From an uncultured Collinsella sp. (GTDB lineage: Bacteria; Actinomycetota; Coriobacteriia; Coriobacteriales; Coriobacteriaceae): 64,000 nt of DNA. Below are positions 52,351 to 61,404 of the stretch, one piece after another. The notes under the pieces are model-generated. The model had not been told where the DNA came from. It searched no databases and saw only the letters and a program-made list of their open reading frames with translations. The stretch's first letter is position 1, and every line of letters starts with the position of its first letter. The stretch lies in the NCBI GenBank assembly GCA_934655755.1, contig CAKUHA010000002.1, positions 1 to 64,000 of the forward strand. The letters are read 5' to 3'. The position numbers and the translations under genes are program-made.

Positions 52351-52600
52351 GTTACAGATTGAGACGCCGTGTTTCGAGGGATTGGTTTGTCTTGATCTGT
52401 AACGTTTACGGGCCGATTTAGCCGATAACTGTTACAGATTGAGACATTTGCGGATGGCGCCGACCATTTGTCTAAATCTGTAACATCTGGACGAAGATTC
52501 GGCCTGTAGATGTTACAGATTGAGATGTTGGCAAAGGGGCAGACTGTTTGTCTCGATCTGTAACATCTGGACCCAGTTTTGTCCTGTAACTGTTACAGAT
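52351..52600. repeat. Tandem palindrome array, 80-81 bp period
   Basis: Units at 52351-52403, 52431-52484 and 52512-52564 begin GTTACAGATTGAGA and end ATCTGTAAC. A fourth half-unit starts at 52592. Each unit is a dyad with GTTACAGAT/ATCTGTAAC arms. The linkers of 27 bp are partly conserved (ATCTGGAC...CCTGTA). It fills the gene-free stretch before tRNA-Ser. Confidence 0.82.
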
Positions 52601-52699
52601 CGAGATGATTGGCTGAGACGTTTGCCGGCAAAATGGAATCGCCTCAAAATTCCCCCTTGCCCATCCTCGACTGTTTGGTTACTATAGAACGGCTGTTAC

Positions 52700-52790
52700 G
52701 GAGAGCTGACCGAGAGGCCGAAGGTGCTCGCCTGCTAAGCGAGTATGCCCCAAAAGGGCATCTGGGGTTCGAATCCCCAGCTCTCCGCCA
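52700..52790 (+). tRNA. tRNA-Ser (anticodon GCT)
   Basis: This is a 91-nt class II tRNA. The acceptor is GGAGAGC/GCTCTCC, the anticodon loop CTGCTAA gives GCT, the long variable arm is TGCCCCAAAAGGGCA, and the T-loop is TTCGAAT. The discriminator is G and CCA is encoded. Confidence 0.95.
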
Positions 52791-53056
52791 GTTTAACTTT
52801 AAAGAAGGGTCCCATTTGGGGCCCTTTTCTAGTTTGAAGAACGTAAGCTGGGGATTCGAACCCGAGAGGGCACGGGCGTTAAGCAAACGCGAAAGCGTTT
52901 GTAGCCCGTGGGCGAAAAGCCGCCAGGCTTTGAAGCCGGAGGGCATGCGAAGCATGCCCGGACATCCCCAGCTCTCCGCCAGTATGAATTTGAAGAAGGG
53001 CTCCACTCGGGGCCCTTTTTTGTGCGGAGAACGTATGCTGGGGATTCGAATCCTCA
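52773..53056. repeat. tRNA-tail duplication unit after tRNA-Ser
   Basis: The tRNA 3' end (ATCCCCAGCTCTCCGCCAGT) at 52773 recurs at 52964, 191 bp later. Each copy is followed by a related terminator (52805-52830; 52996-53021). An inverted T-arm, CTGGGGATTCGAACCC, lies at 52848-52863; a lone second copy starts at about 53038. The core hairpin has outer arms CACGGGC/GCCCGTG (52871-52877, 52904-52910), inner arms AAACGC-GAAA-GCGTTT, and a later GGGCATGC-GAA-GCATGCCC hairpin. Confidence 0.85.
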
Positions 53057-53084
53057 AAAAAAGAGGCGCCCGCTTGGACGCCTC
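53054..53084 (-). terminator. Terminator of the D,D-carboxypeptidase gene
   Basis: Read on the minus strand: GAGGCG, ten-base loop, CGCCTC, then TTTTTTT. Confidence 0.82.
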
Positions 53085-53114
53085 GTTGGGTTTGTTTTCG
53101 ATACCGCCCCAGCC

Positions 53115-54524
53115 CTACAGCTCGGGTGCCTTGGCTACAGTCTCGCTTTCGGCCGTGAGCGGGCGATTGTCGATGCGGCGACTCAGGCGGTCAAGCTTCA
53201 CGAGTAGCCATTCGATGGGGTTTGGCCCCGAGCCTTCCTCGTCGGCAACCAGATCCACGACGGCAATCTTGGTGCCGTCCTGCTTGAGCGTCACGCTGCC
53301 TACTTTGTCGCCCACGTGCACCGTGCCCGAAAGGTCGTCATACGTTACCTTCTCGGTCACCTCGCCGGCAAGCGAGAACACGGTCGTCTGAGCCGTAGGG
53401 TCGGCGAGCGTGGCGTCAATCGTCTTATCGGTCCAGTCGGTCTGGCCAATACGCGCCATGAGGGGATTGCCGTTGGCAGTCTTCTCCTGTGTATTGGCGA
53501 TCGCGACCGTAACCTTGTGGCCGTAGTACCAGTTGGCGAGGGTTGCCGTATCGGTAAAGCGCTGGTCAGTGGTGGTGGAGTTCAAAACCACGGTGTAGAC
53601 CTCGTCGCCGTCGCGATCGTAGGCGCTCGTAAAGCAATAGCCCGCGTCGTCGGTGGTGCCGGTCTTGCCGCCAATGTTGCCGTCCTGACCGAGCAAAATG
53701 TTATGCGTATCCATGGAATGTGAATGGTCGGAGCCATCGGCACCTGTTACTTCGATCCAGGAGTCCTCGCTTGCCACGATCTCGCGGAACGTGTCGTTTT
53801 TCATCGCCTCCTGCATCATGAGCGCCACGTCATGTGCGGTCGAGTGCATATCGCCGGCCCACTCGTCAAAATCTAGGCCGTGCGGATTCTCAAAAACCGT
53901 GCCGGTGCAGCCGAGCTTTTTAGCGCGCTCATTCATGGCCTTCACAAAGGTGGCCTCGGCGTCTTTGGTCTTGGGGTCGATCTTTTTGCCCACGTACTCG
54001 GCAAGCGCGATGGCGGCGTCGTTGCCCGAGGGAATCATCAGGCCGCGCAGGGCCTGCTCCACCGTGAGCTCGTCGCCTTCGAGCAAACCGGCAGTCGAGT
54101 TGCCTACGGTGGCGGCAGCGTTGCTCACCGTAAGCTTCTCGTCCATCTTGCAATTCTCCATAGCTAAGATTGCGGTCATGACCTTGGTGATCGAGGCGAT
54201 CTTGACTTGCGCATCGGCGCCACGGGCGTAGTAGACGGTGCCGTCTTTGCCCATGACGACAGCATTGGTGGCCTCGATATCGGGGAGATTCTCGGCCGTA
54301 ATGCCGCGTGTATCGGCGGTCTTGCCGCAAACGTCGTCGGTCGTGAGCACTTGGGCGCCGGCGACGGTAGGCAAGCCAGCGACAAGGGCGATGGCACAGG
54401 CAAAGCCGGCGGCAAGCCGGGCAGAGCGCTTTGCAAAAGAGGTGGGGGGCTTCACGGACTTCGCTTTCGACGGGGTGGTCTCTTCTGGCACTAGAGTATA
54501 TCGTTTGCCGGCGGCGACGAGCAT
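53115..54524 (-). CDS. D-alanyl-D-alanine carboxypeptidase (DacA-like, S11 family)
   Basis: This penicillin-binding protein removes the terminal D-Ala from peptidoglycan stem peptides outside the cell. The product (about 469 residues) has a basic N-terminus with a signal segment, AAGFACAIALVAGLPTVAGA. The active-site motifs are SITK (KIASITKVMTA), SGN (LMIPSGNDAAIALAE) and KTG (GGKTGTTDDAG). The S11 C-terminal domain and a poorly hydrophobic end follow. The start is uncertain: the ATG at 54524, an ATG at 54566 and a GTG near the TTPSKAK segment are all possible, none with a clear ribosome binding site. It is divergent from a VanRS-like pair. Confidence 0.92.
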   Translation of the reverse strand: MLVAAGKRYTLVPEETTPSKAKSVKPPTSFAKRSARLAAGFACAIALVAGLPTVAGAQVLTTDDVCGKTADTRGITAENLPDIEATNAVVMGKDGTVYYARGADAQVKIASITKVMTAILAMENCKMDEKLTVSNAAATVGNSTAGLLEGDELTVEQALRGLMIPSGNDAAIALAEYVGKKIDPKTKDAEATFVKAMNERAKKLGCTGTVFENPHGLDFDEWAGDMHSTAHDVALMMQEAMKNDTFREIVASEDSWIEVTGADGSDHSHSMDTHNILLGQDGNIGGKTGTTDDAGYCFTSAYDRDGDEVYTVVLNSTTTDQRFTDTATLANWYYGHKVTVAIANTQEKTANGNPLMARIGQTDWTDKTIDATLADPTAQTTVFSLAGEVTEKVTYDDLSGTVHVGDKVGSVTLKQDGTKIAVVDLVADEEGSGPNPIEWLLVKLDRLSRRIDNRPLTAESETVAKAPEL

Positions 54525-54652
54525 CGTGCGCGCGCATGGCCTGCATCTGTGCTCGAACGGGCACATGGGTGCTTAAGGTCGGCTTAATCGCCCGCGCTTG
54601 TTGTGTGTGGTAAGCGTCCCCTCGGGCATAATGGAGCGCGAGAGGAGCACGC

Positions 54653-55348
54653 ATGAACGAGCGCATTTTGGTGGTCGACGACGAGAAGGCCATTGCCGAC
54701 CTGGTCGGCATCTACCTTACAAAAGAGGGCTTTGACGTCCAGATCGCCTATAGCGGAGCCGATGCGGCCAAGGCGATTTTGGAGCAAGAGTTTGATCTGG
54801 CGCTGCTGGATGTCATGTTGCCCGATATCGACGGCTTTGAGTTGCTACGCACGATTCGCGCCAGCCATACCTATCCGGTAATTATGCTGACGGCGCGCGA
54901 CGCCCAGCGGGATAAGATCGAGGGCCTTTCGCTCGGTGCGGACGATTACGTGGTCAAGCCGTTCCGCCCGTTGGAACTCGTCGCGCGCGTCCACGCCCAG
55001 CTTCGCCGCTATACCAGCTACGGTAGCCGTGTGCAGGTGGCCGGGTCTCCGGTCATCCAGCTCGACGGTCTTGAGATCAATCGTGACGCTCGCGCGGTAA
55101 CAGTAGACGGCAAGCAGGTTCGCCTGACGCCCATCGAGTATTCCATCCTGCTGTATCTTGCCGAGCACCGTGGCAGCGTGGTGGCCGTGGAGGACTTGTT
55201 CCGCGCGGTGTGGAATGAGGACTTTATGCCCGGCTCCAACAATACGGTGATGGTGCACATTCGCCATCTGCGCGAAAAGATCGGCGACGACGCCCAAAAA
55301 CCGCGCTTTATCAAAAACGTCTGGGGCGTCGGCTACATCATCGAATAA
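54653..55348 (+). CDS. OmpR/PhoB-family response regulator (VanR-like)
   Basis: The 231-residue protein has a receiver domain (NERILVVDDEKAIADLVGIY with phospho-acceptor Asp in LALLDVMLPDIDG and Lys in DDYVVKPFRP). The C-terminal winged helix has LTPIEYSILLYLAEHRGSVV and NTVMVHIRHLREKIGD. The overall pattern matches VanR-type regulators. It is followed 26 bp later by a histidine kinase gene and is divergent from the D,D-carboxypeptidase gene, which may be a target. GAGAGGAGC precedes the ATG. Confidence 0.92.
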   Translation: MNERILVVDDEKAIADLVGIYLTKEGFDVQIAYSGADAAKAILEQEFDLALLDVMLPDIDGFELLRTIRASHTYPVIMLTARDAQRDKIEGLSLGADDYVVKPFRPLELVARVHAQLRRYTSYGSRVQVAGSPVIQLDGLEINRDARAVTVDGKQVRLTPIEYSILLYLAEHRGSVVAVEDLFRAVWNEDFMPGSNNTVMVHIRHLREKIGDDAQKPRFIKNVWGVGYIIE

Positions 55349-55374
55349 CGCTTTTCGCTTGTAAGGATCTTGAT

Positions 55375-56613
55375 ATGGAAAAAGACGACGGTCGGGCATT
55401 TGAGGCCCCCGATCGACTCTTTGAATATGTAAGGGCGGTCGTCGATAACCGCGCGCTTGCGACGGTGCTGCTCTTTTTGCTGAGCCTGTTGCTGGTCGGC
55501 ATCGACAATATCGTCGGTATTCTGGCGGTGCTACTCATCGGCTTTTTGCTAATCGATCGCTTTGAAATCGTACGTCGCTGCGTGGTGATCGGCGGGGCGG
55601 CGTGGGTTATGACGCTGACGATTGGTGCCATGTCGCTCGGCGGCATCGAGGGGCCGGTGCTCTTTGATGCCGGCTTTGTGTTCAACATGCTCGGCTTTGT
55701 GCTGGCGCTTGCCGTGTGCGTCCTGTTCTTTTGCGGTCGCGCCCTGTATTACCAAGGCTATGAACAGGGTGAACAGCATGCCGACCGTGTGCTTGCCGCC
55801 CGTATCCAGGACCGCCTGATCGATCACCCCGATGCGTGGGATAACATCGATGGCGACTTTCTCGAGGTCGAGGGAGCTCTCAACCGCGTGCGCGATCGAG
55901 AGCGCAAGGTTCAGCAGGCCCTGCGTGACGAGTCGCATCGCAAGGACGATTTGGTTACCTATCTGGCACATGACCTTCGCACGCCGCTTGCCAGCGTGGT
56001 GGGCTACCTTTCGCTGCTACAGGAGGCCCCGGAGCTGCCACTCGAGCAGCGCGCGCACTTTACGGGCGTGGCGCTCGACAAGGCGCACCGGCTCGACGCC
56101 CTTGTCGAGGAGTTCTTCGATATCACGCGCTTTGATTTCCACGATATCGTGCTCACGCGCGGCTATGTCGACTTGGGATTGCTGCTGGCGCAGGTTGCCG
56201 ACGAGTTCTATCCCATTCTCAACGAACAGCATAAGGAAGCGCAGGTCGATGTGTGCGAGGATCTGACGGTGCTTATTGATGGCGACAAGATGGCCCGCGT
56301 GTTCAACAACATCATGAAAAATGCCATCGCCTACAGCTACGGAGGTTCGACCATTACGATCGAGGCCAGGCGTATGGACGATGGCGGCGCGTGCGTGCGC
56401 TTTATCAACCAGGGAGATCCTATCCCCGAGGCAAAGCTCAAGGTTATCTTTGAGAAGTTCTATCGCCTGGATGCGGCGCGTGCGACCAATCGCGGTGGTG
56501 CGGGCTTAGGGCTTGCCATCGCCAAGGAAATCGTTGCGGCGCACGGCGGCGTCATCGCGTGCGAATCGATGCCCGAACACACGGTGTTTACCATCGAGCT
56601 GCCCGCCGCATAG
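55375..56613 (+). CDS. Sensor histidine kinase (VanS-like)
   Basis: The 412-residue kinase has about four membrane helices in residues 25-125 (ATVLLFLLSLLLVGI onwards) and only small external loops. The phospho-acceptor His is in VTYLAHDLRTPLASVVGYLS, the N-box is FNNIMKNAIAYSYGG, and the G-boxes are in RGGAGLGLAIAKEIVAAHGG. It likely senses a membrane or wall signal and phosphorylates the regulator encoded just upstream. Whether it relates to glycopeptide response cannot be told: no vanHAX-type genes are present. Confidence 0.92.
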   Translation: MEKDDGRAFEAPDRLFEYVRAVVDNRALATVLLFLLSLLLVGIDNIVGILAVLLIGFLLIDRFEIVRRCVVIGGAAWVMTLTIGAMSLGGIEGPVLFDAGFVFNMLGFVLALAVCVLFFCGRALYYQGYEQGEQHADRVLAARIQDRLIDHPDAWDNIDGDFLEVEGALNRVRDRERKVQQALRDESHRKDDLVTYLAHDLRTPLASVVGYLSLLQEAPELPLEQRAHFTGVALDKAHRLDALVEEFFDITRFDFHDIVLTRGYVDLGLLLAQVADEFYPILNEQHKEAQVDVCEDLTVLIDGDKMARVFNNIMKNAIAYSYGGSTITIEARRMDDGGACVRFINQGDPIPEAKLKVIFEKFYRLDAARATNRGGAGLGLAIAKEIVAAHGGVIACESMPEHTVFTIELPAA

Positions 56614-56716
56614 CCGGCGTGTCCTTACAAACACTTGACAATGCGCTCACGCGCGTATGAGCCGCGATTCCTACTATCGATACTGCTGAATTGATATCGA
56701 TATGGAGGTATGCGGT

Positions 56717-57592
56717 ATGACGGCTGCTGCGGCTATGGAGCCCACGGAGCTTGAGGAACTCATGGAAGCGCGGGCCGAGGCCGCGCACGAGCGCGAAGTC
56801 GGGGATGCGACTCGCCCCACGGCTGAGGACCTTGCCGCCTCGCCGACGCGCATCGATGTCGAGGGCCTCGATCTGTTCTATGGCGACCACCATGCGCTCA
56901 AGGACGTGTCCATCAAGATCCGCGACAAGCAGATTACCTCGTTTATCGGCCCTTCTGGCTGCGGAAAGTCTACGCTGCTGCGCTGTTTTAACCGCATGAA
57001 CGATGGCATCAAGGATTGTCGCATCGAGGGTAAGATTGCGCTCGACGGCCAGGATATCCTGGGCAATTACGACATCTGCCGTCTGCGCCAGCGCGTGGGC
57101 ATGGTGTTCCAGCGCCCCAACCCGTTTCCCATGAGCATCTACGACAACGTCGCCTATGGCCCTCGCGGCATGGGCGTGCGCGACCGCGCCGTGCTCGACG
57201 AGCTGGTCGAGGACTCCCTGCGCCGCGCGGCGCTGTGGGACGAGGTCAAGGACAAGCTCAAGGAGTCGGGCCTGGGTCTTTCGGGCGGACAGCAGCAGCG
57301 CCTGTGCATCGCCCGCGCGCTTGCCGTGCAGCCCGACATTCTGCTGATGGACGAGCCGACCTCGGCACTCGACCCCGTATCGACGCTCGTAGTGGAGCAA
57401 CTGGCCTGCGAACTCAAAGAGTCCTGCACGCTGGTGGTCGTTACGCACAACATGCAGCAGGCCGCACGCATTTCCGACTCGGTCGCGTTCTTTTTGCTGG
57501 GCGAGTTGGTGGAGCATGCGCCCACCGCTCAACTTTTCAAGAATCCGACCGATCCGCGCACGGCGGATTACTTGACGGGCCGTTTTGGCTGA
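56717..57592 (+). CDS. pstB: Phosphate ABC transporter ATP-binding protein
   Basis: PstB is the ATPase of the high-affinity phosphate transporter PstSCAB. The 291-residue protein has an N-terminal extension of about 40 residues. Walker A is [13 protein letters not shown], then [20 protein letters not shown], the Q-loop [13 protein letters not shown], the signature [17 protein letters not shown], Walker [13 protein letters not shown] and the H-loop [10 protein letters not shown]. The [16 protein letters not shown] stretch is PstB-specific. GGAGGT precedes the ATG at 56717. The partner genes pstS, pstC and pstA are not adjacent here; a PhoBR-like pair follows. Confidence 0.93.
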   Translation: MTAAAAMEPTELEELMEARAEAAHEREVGDATRPTAEDLAASPTRIDVEGLDLFYGDHHALKDVSIKIRDKQITSFIGPSGCGKSTLLRCFNRMNDGIKDCRIEGKIALDGQDILGNYDICRLRQRVGMVFQRPNPFPMSIYDNVAYGPRGMGVRDRAVLDELVEDSLRRAALWDEVKDKLKESGLGLSGGQQQRLCIARALAVQPDILLMDEPTSALDPVSTLVVEQLACELKESCTLVVVTHNMQQAARISDSVAFFLLGELVEHAPTAQLFKNPTDPRTADYLTGRFG

Positions 57593-57656
57593 TACTATCG
57601 AGTGCAGGTGCCTTTAGGGTTAAGATGCGGTCATACCGGCCGCAAAGGGGTTCAAC

Positions 57657-58385
57657 ATGATCTACTACGTCGAGGACGATGACAACATCAGGGATTTGAC
57701 GGTCTACGCGCTGCGCAAGCAGGGAATCGAGGCCGAAGGCTTTTCGTGCGATGGCGAGTTCAAGGCTGCCGTGGCGCGACGGGTGCCCGACGCTGTGCTG
57801 CTCGACATTATGCTGCCCGATACCGATGGCCTCGCCATTATGCGCCGCCTGCGTGCCGACCGCCTGACGGCGACGGTGCCCATCATGATGCTCACCGCCA
57901 AGGATACCGAGCTCGACAAGGTCATGGCGCTCGATGGCGGCGCCGACGATTACCTGACCAAGCCGTTCTCGCTCATGGAACTCGCGAGCCGTTGCCGCGC
58001 GCTGCTGCGTCGCGGCGGTATGGCCAAACAGGCGAGCGATGTGCTCAACGTGGGCGATATCGTGCTTTCGCCCAGCCACCGCGAGGTGACTGTTGCCGGT
58101 GAGCCGCTCAAGCTCACGCTGCGCGAGTTCGACCTGCTCGAGTACCTTATGCGCAAGCCCGGTGTGGTCTTTACCCGCGAGTCGCTGCTGCAGAGCGTGT
58201 GGGGCTGGGATTTCGACGGCGGTTCGCGTACCGTCGACGTGCATGTACAGACGCTCCGCCAAAAGCTCGGAGAGCACGCCGGCGCCATCGAGACCGTCCG
58301 CGGTGTGGGTTATCGCCTGGCCGAGCCTTCTGCCAGTGACGATGCCGAAGATGCCAACGACGCGCCTAGCGTATCGGAGGAGTAA
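57657..58385 (+). CDS. OmpR/PhoB-family response regulator (PhoB-like)
   Basis: The 242-residue regulator has a receiver domain (MIYYVEDDDNIRDLTVYALR, Asp in VLLDIMLPDTDG, Lys in DDYLTKPFSL) and a winged-helix domain (LTLREFDLLEYLMRKPGVVF, RTVDVHVQTLRQKLGEH). It has an acidic tail of about 20 residues. Position behind pstB suggests control of phosphate genes, an inference supported by the conserved pst-phoBR arrangement in other actinobacteria. The kinase gene starts three bases after its stop. Confidence 0.9.
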   Translation: MIYYVEDDDNIRDLTVYALRKQGIEAEGFSCDGEFKAAVARRVPDAVLLDIMLPDTDGLAIMRRLRADRLTATVPIMMLTAKDTELDKVMALDGGADDYLTKPFSLMELASRCRALLRRGGMAKQASDVLNVGDIVLSPSHREVTVAGEPLKLTLREFDLLEYLMRKPGVVFTRESLLQSVWGWDFDGGSRTVDVHVQTLRQKLGEHAGAIETVRGVGYRLAEPSASDDAEDANDAPSVSEE

Positions 58386-58388
58386 CCC

Positions 58389-59813
58389 GTGGTCTTCGCC
58401 CCTCAGGGAAAGCGCACCCTGTCGCACCGTGTGTTTGCGACGATCTTTGTCTGCGCCATGGCGGTTATCGTGGCGTTTACCGTGCTGGGTGCGTTCTTTG
58501 TGCAAAACACCCTGGCAGATGCCACGAGCGCCAACCTTTCGCAAGAAACCGAGCTTATTGCCGCCGCTTTAAATGAGCAGCAGGAACCCATTGCCTTCCT
58601 TCGCAGCCTCGATCGCGAGGACTTGCGTATCACGCTGATTAACCATGACGGGTCGGTCGCCTACGACAATCAGGCGTCGCCTTCCATGCTGCCCAATCAC
58701 GGCGATCGCCCCGAGGTCGCCGAGGCGCTTGAGAGTGGTGCGGGCTCCGCGGAACGCTCGAGTTCAACGCTCGATGAGATCATGTTGTACCGCGCCATGC
58801 GTCTTGATAACGGGCAGGTTGTTCGTTTGGCTCAAGCCCAACCCGGCGTTGCGGCGATTTTGCTGTCGATGGTGGCACCGATGCTGCTCATTGCGGCGGC
58901 GGGTGCGGTACTCTCGTTTTTCCTGGCGCGCCGTGAATCCCGCGCAATCATCGCGCCGCTGCAAGAGGTGGATTTGGACCATCCTCGTCGCAGCTATGAG
59001 CATGCGTACGCCGAGATGGTCCCCATGCTCGAGCGCATTGAGTCACAACGCCAAGAGCTCAAGCGTCAAATGGCGGTACTGGCCGATAACGACCGCATGC
59101 GCCGCGAGTTCACGGCCAATATCACCCACGAGCTCAAGACGCCGCTCACCGCGATTTCGGGCTATGCCGAGCTTATTGCGAACGGCATGGTCGAGGGCGA
59201 AGACGACCTGCGCAACTTTGGCGGACGCATCTATCGCGAGGCCGGCCGTCTGGCGTCGCTCGTCAACGATATCCTCACGCTATCCAACTTGGATGAGGCC
59301 GAGCGCGCAACCGAGGGCGAGGCGGTGCCCATTGGCTCCACGGAACCCATTGAGCTTTCGCGTGCCATTTCGACGGTGGAACAGCGTCTTGAACAAGTTG
59401 CTGAGCAGTCAAATGTGACCATTGGACTCGAGACGAAGCCCGTGGTCATCGAAGGCGTATCGCGCCTGATTGACGAGCTGATTTATAACCTGGCGAGTAA
59501 CGCCATCCGCTACAACCGTCCCGGTGGTACGGTGACGCTGCGGTGCGGTACCAACGACGAGGGCCATCCGTTTCTTGCGGTTGCCGATACGGGCATTGGC
59601 ATCGCGCCCGAGGAACAGGGCAAGGTGTTCGAGCGGTTCTATCGCGTGGACAAGAGTCGTTCCAAGGCGCGCGGTGGTACGGGCCTGGGGTTGGCTATCG
59701 TTAAACATGCCGCCCTGTATCACCATGCTGCGATTGACCTATCGAGTGAGTTGGGCGTGGGGACCACCATCACGGTAACGTTTCCCGTACAGCGGGACGA
59801 GTCATTCGCATAA
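58389..59813 (+). CDS. Sensor histidine kinase (PhoR-like)
   Basis: The 474-residue kinase has two membrane helices (residues 13-39 and about 155-180) that flank an external domain of about 115 residues. The external domain contains ALNEQQEPIAFLRSLDREDL and LINHDGSVAYDNQASP. Cytoplasmic parts are the HisKA motif FTANITHELKTPLTAISGYA, the N-box LIYNLASNAIRYNRPGG, and GGTGLGLAIVKHAALYHHAA. The external domain is larger than in typical PhoR proteins. The start is the GTG at 58389. Confidence 0.9.
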   Translation: MVFAPQGKRTLSHRVFATIFVCAMAVIVAFTVLGAFFVQNTLADATSANLSQETELIAAALNEQQEPIAFLRSLDREDLRITLINHDGSVAYDNQASPSMLPNHGDRPEVAEALESGAGSAERSSSTLDEIMLYRAMRLDNGQVVRLAQAQPGVAAILLSMVAPMLLIAAAGAVLSFFLARRESRAIIAPLQEVDLDHPRRSYEHAYAEMVPMLERIESQRQELKRQMAVLADNDRMRREFTANITHELKTPLTAISGYAELIANGMVEGEDDLRNFGGRIYREAGRLASLVNDILTLSNLDEAERATEGEAVPIGSTEPIELSRAISTVEQRLEQVAEQSNVTIGLETKPVVIEGVSRLIDELIYNLASNAIRYNRPGGTVTLRCGTNDEGHPFLAVADTGIGIAPEEQGKVFERFYRVDKSRSKARGGTGLGLAIVKHAALYHHAAIDLSSELGVGTTITVTFPVQRDESFA

Positions 59814-59837
59814 CAACGCAGCAAGCGTGTTGTTTTG

Positions 59838-59868
59838 ACGCCGCACCGGGGCTGCCGATGCGGCGTTG
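59838..59868 (+). terminator. Terminator after phoR-like gene
   Basis: ACGCCGCA / TGCGGCGT with a 13-base loop; the T-run is broken (TGTTATTG), so strength is uncertain. Confidence 0.55.
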
Positions 59869-59990
59869 TTATTGCGCAACATTGCCGTATGCACTGTATC
59901 TTATGTATAGAGTTCGAACGTGGTCGGAAAGATGCGATATCATACGAGCAGTTTTGTCGATATGAACTAGGGAAATGAAAGGCAAGCTGC

Positions 59991-60647
59991 ATGACCCTTC
60001 TCGAACTGTTCCAGCTGCTCAAGAAGCACCTTAAGCTGGTCATCGCCCTTCCGGTGATTTGCGCGGTCGCCATGGGCATCGTGTCCTTCACCATGATGGA
60101 CAGCACCTATACCGCCACGACGAGCATGTACGTTCTCGCCAAGACCGACGATAGCGGCCAGATGAGCTACAACGATCTTTCGGCGAGCCAGATGCTCTCC
60201 AACGATATCGCCACGCTGCTCGATAGCGATAGCGTTAAGGGCGGCGCCGCCAAGGACCTGGGCCTCGCCGATCTGGACGACTATAAGATCTCCGTTTCCT
60301 CCGAGACTACGACGCGTGTCATCACGCTTTCGGTGACGGGTACCGATCCCGAGGAGACGGCAGAGGTGGCAAGGGCCATGGCAAGCTCGGTGAGCACGGT
60401 CGCTCAGAACGTCGGTGCCGCTCAGAGCATTAACGTTATCGATAAGGCAAAGACCCCCGAATCGCCCAGTGGCCCCAAGCGCACGCTGTACGTTGCCGTC
60501 GCCTTCCTCGCCGGCGTCTTTATCGCAATTGCCTACGTCGTTTTGGCGGATATGCTCAACACGCGCATCCGCGGTGTCGAAGAGGCAGAAGAGCTCCTTG
60601 GTATTCCCGTTGTCGGCCGAATTCCGGCTATGAAAGGTGGTAAATAG
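59991..60647 (+). CDS. Polysaccharide chain-length/co-polymerase protein (Wzz/YveK-like)
   Basis: The 218-residue protein has membrane helices at both ends (HLKLVIALPVICAVAMGIVS and TLYVAVAFLAGVFIAIAYVV) around an outer domain that starts near TATTSMYVLAKTD. A Pro-rich motif, KTPESPSGPKR, precedes the second helix. This is the Wzz-domain layout of co-polymerases that activate the tyrosine kinase encoded next and control exopolysaccharide chain length. It starts a three-gene cluster with the kinase and the phosphatase. Confidence 0.87.
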   Translation: MTLLELFQLLKKHLKLVIALPVICAVAMGIVSFTMMDSTYTATTSMYVLAKTDDSGQMSYNDLSASQMLSNDIATLLDSDSVKGGAAKDLGLADLDDYKISVSSETTTRVITLSVTGTDPEETAEVARAMASSVSTVAQNVGAAQSINVIDKAKTPESPSGPKRTLYVAVAFLAGVFIAIAYVVLADMLNTRIRGVEEAEELLGIPVVGRIPAMKGGK

Positions 60648-60649
60648 GC

Positions 60650-61387
60650 ATGGCTAGGGCTAAGAACACCGATAAGCTCGTTGTACAGAATGCCGCCAAG
60701 ACCCTTCTGGCCAACATTCGCTTCGCGAGCGTGGATGACCCCATTCGCACCATCACCGTTACGTCCTCGATTCCCAACGAGGGCAAGTCTACGGTTGCCA
60801 TCAATCTCGCCCAGGCTATCGCCACCAGCGGCAAGAGTGTTCTTCTGGTCGAGGGAGACATGCGTCGCAGGTCCCTTTCCGATATGCTCGGCGTTCGCTC
60901 TCGTGGCGGTCTCTATGCAGTCCTGTCCGAGCAGATTTCCATTGACCAGGCAATCGTCGAGACGGGTCAGAAGAATTTCTACTTCCTCGATGCGGAGCCG
61001 CATATTCCCAATCCTGCCGACATCATCGTGTCTCACCGCTTTTCTAAGCTGGTTAAGGCGCTGTCCGCCAAGTTCCAGTATGTCATCTTTGACGCTCCTC
61101 CGGTCGGCACCTTTATCGATGCTGCCGAGATTGCCAGCCTGACCGACGGCACGCTGTTCGTGGTGCGCGAGGACTTCACCAAGCGCGAGGAGGCACTCAA
61201 CGCCATCGCTCAGCTTAAGAAGTCCGAGAAGGTCAAGCTTATCGGTACCGTTATGAACTTCTGCGAGACCGAGACCAGCGAGTACTACTATTCTTACTAC
61301 ACCAAGGAAGGTAAAAAGGTAAAGAACGGCTCCGCTGCCCAGGGCGCTTCTAAAAAGGGCATCTTTACCAACCGAGCAAACGTTTAG
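60650..61387 (+). CDS. Polysaccharide-system protein-tyrosine kinase (CpsD/CapB/YwqD family)
   Basis: This 245-residue BY-kinase has Walker A SSIPNEGKSTVAINLAQAIA, Walker A' VLLVEGDMRRRSLSDML, and Walker B YVIFDAPPVGTFIDAAEI. The C-terminal tyrosine cluster is SEYYYSYYTKEGKK, the usual autophosphorylation site. It is the cytoplasmic partner of the Wzz-like protein two bases upstream. The first ATG at 60650 lies right behind GGTGGTAAATAG; the leader is short. Confidence 0.92.
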   Translation: MARAKNTDKLVVQNAAKTLLANIRFASVDDPIRTITVTSSIPNEGKSTVAINLAQAIATSGKSVLLVEGDMRRRSLSDMLGVRSRGGLYAVLSEQISIDQAIVETGQKNFYFLDAEPHIPNPADIIVSHRFSKLVKALSAKFQYVIFDAPPVGTFIDAAEIASLTDGTLFVVREDFTKREEALNAIAQLKKSEKVKLIGTVMNFCETETSEYYYSYYTKEGKKVKNGSAAQGASKKGIFTNRANV

Positions 61388-61404
61388 CTGATTAAGGCCG
61401 ACCT

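Noticed and set aside
52351-52600. CRISPR array
   Set aside because: Repeat ends are dyad arms, linkers are partly conserved and there are no cas genes. The interiors do not have the spacer-like uniform length between identical repeats.
54653-56613. Vancomycin resistance locus
   Set aside because: Only a VanRS-like pair and a D,D-carboxypeptidase are present. There is no vanH, D-Ala-D-Lac ligase or vanX.
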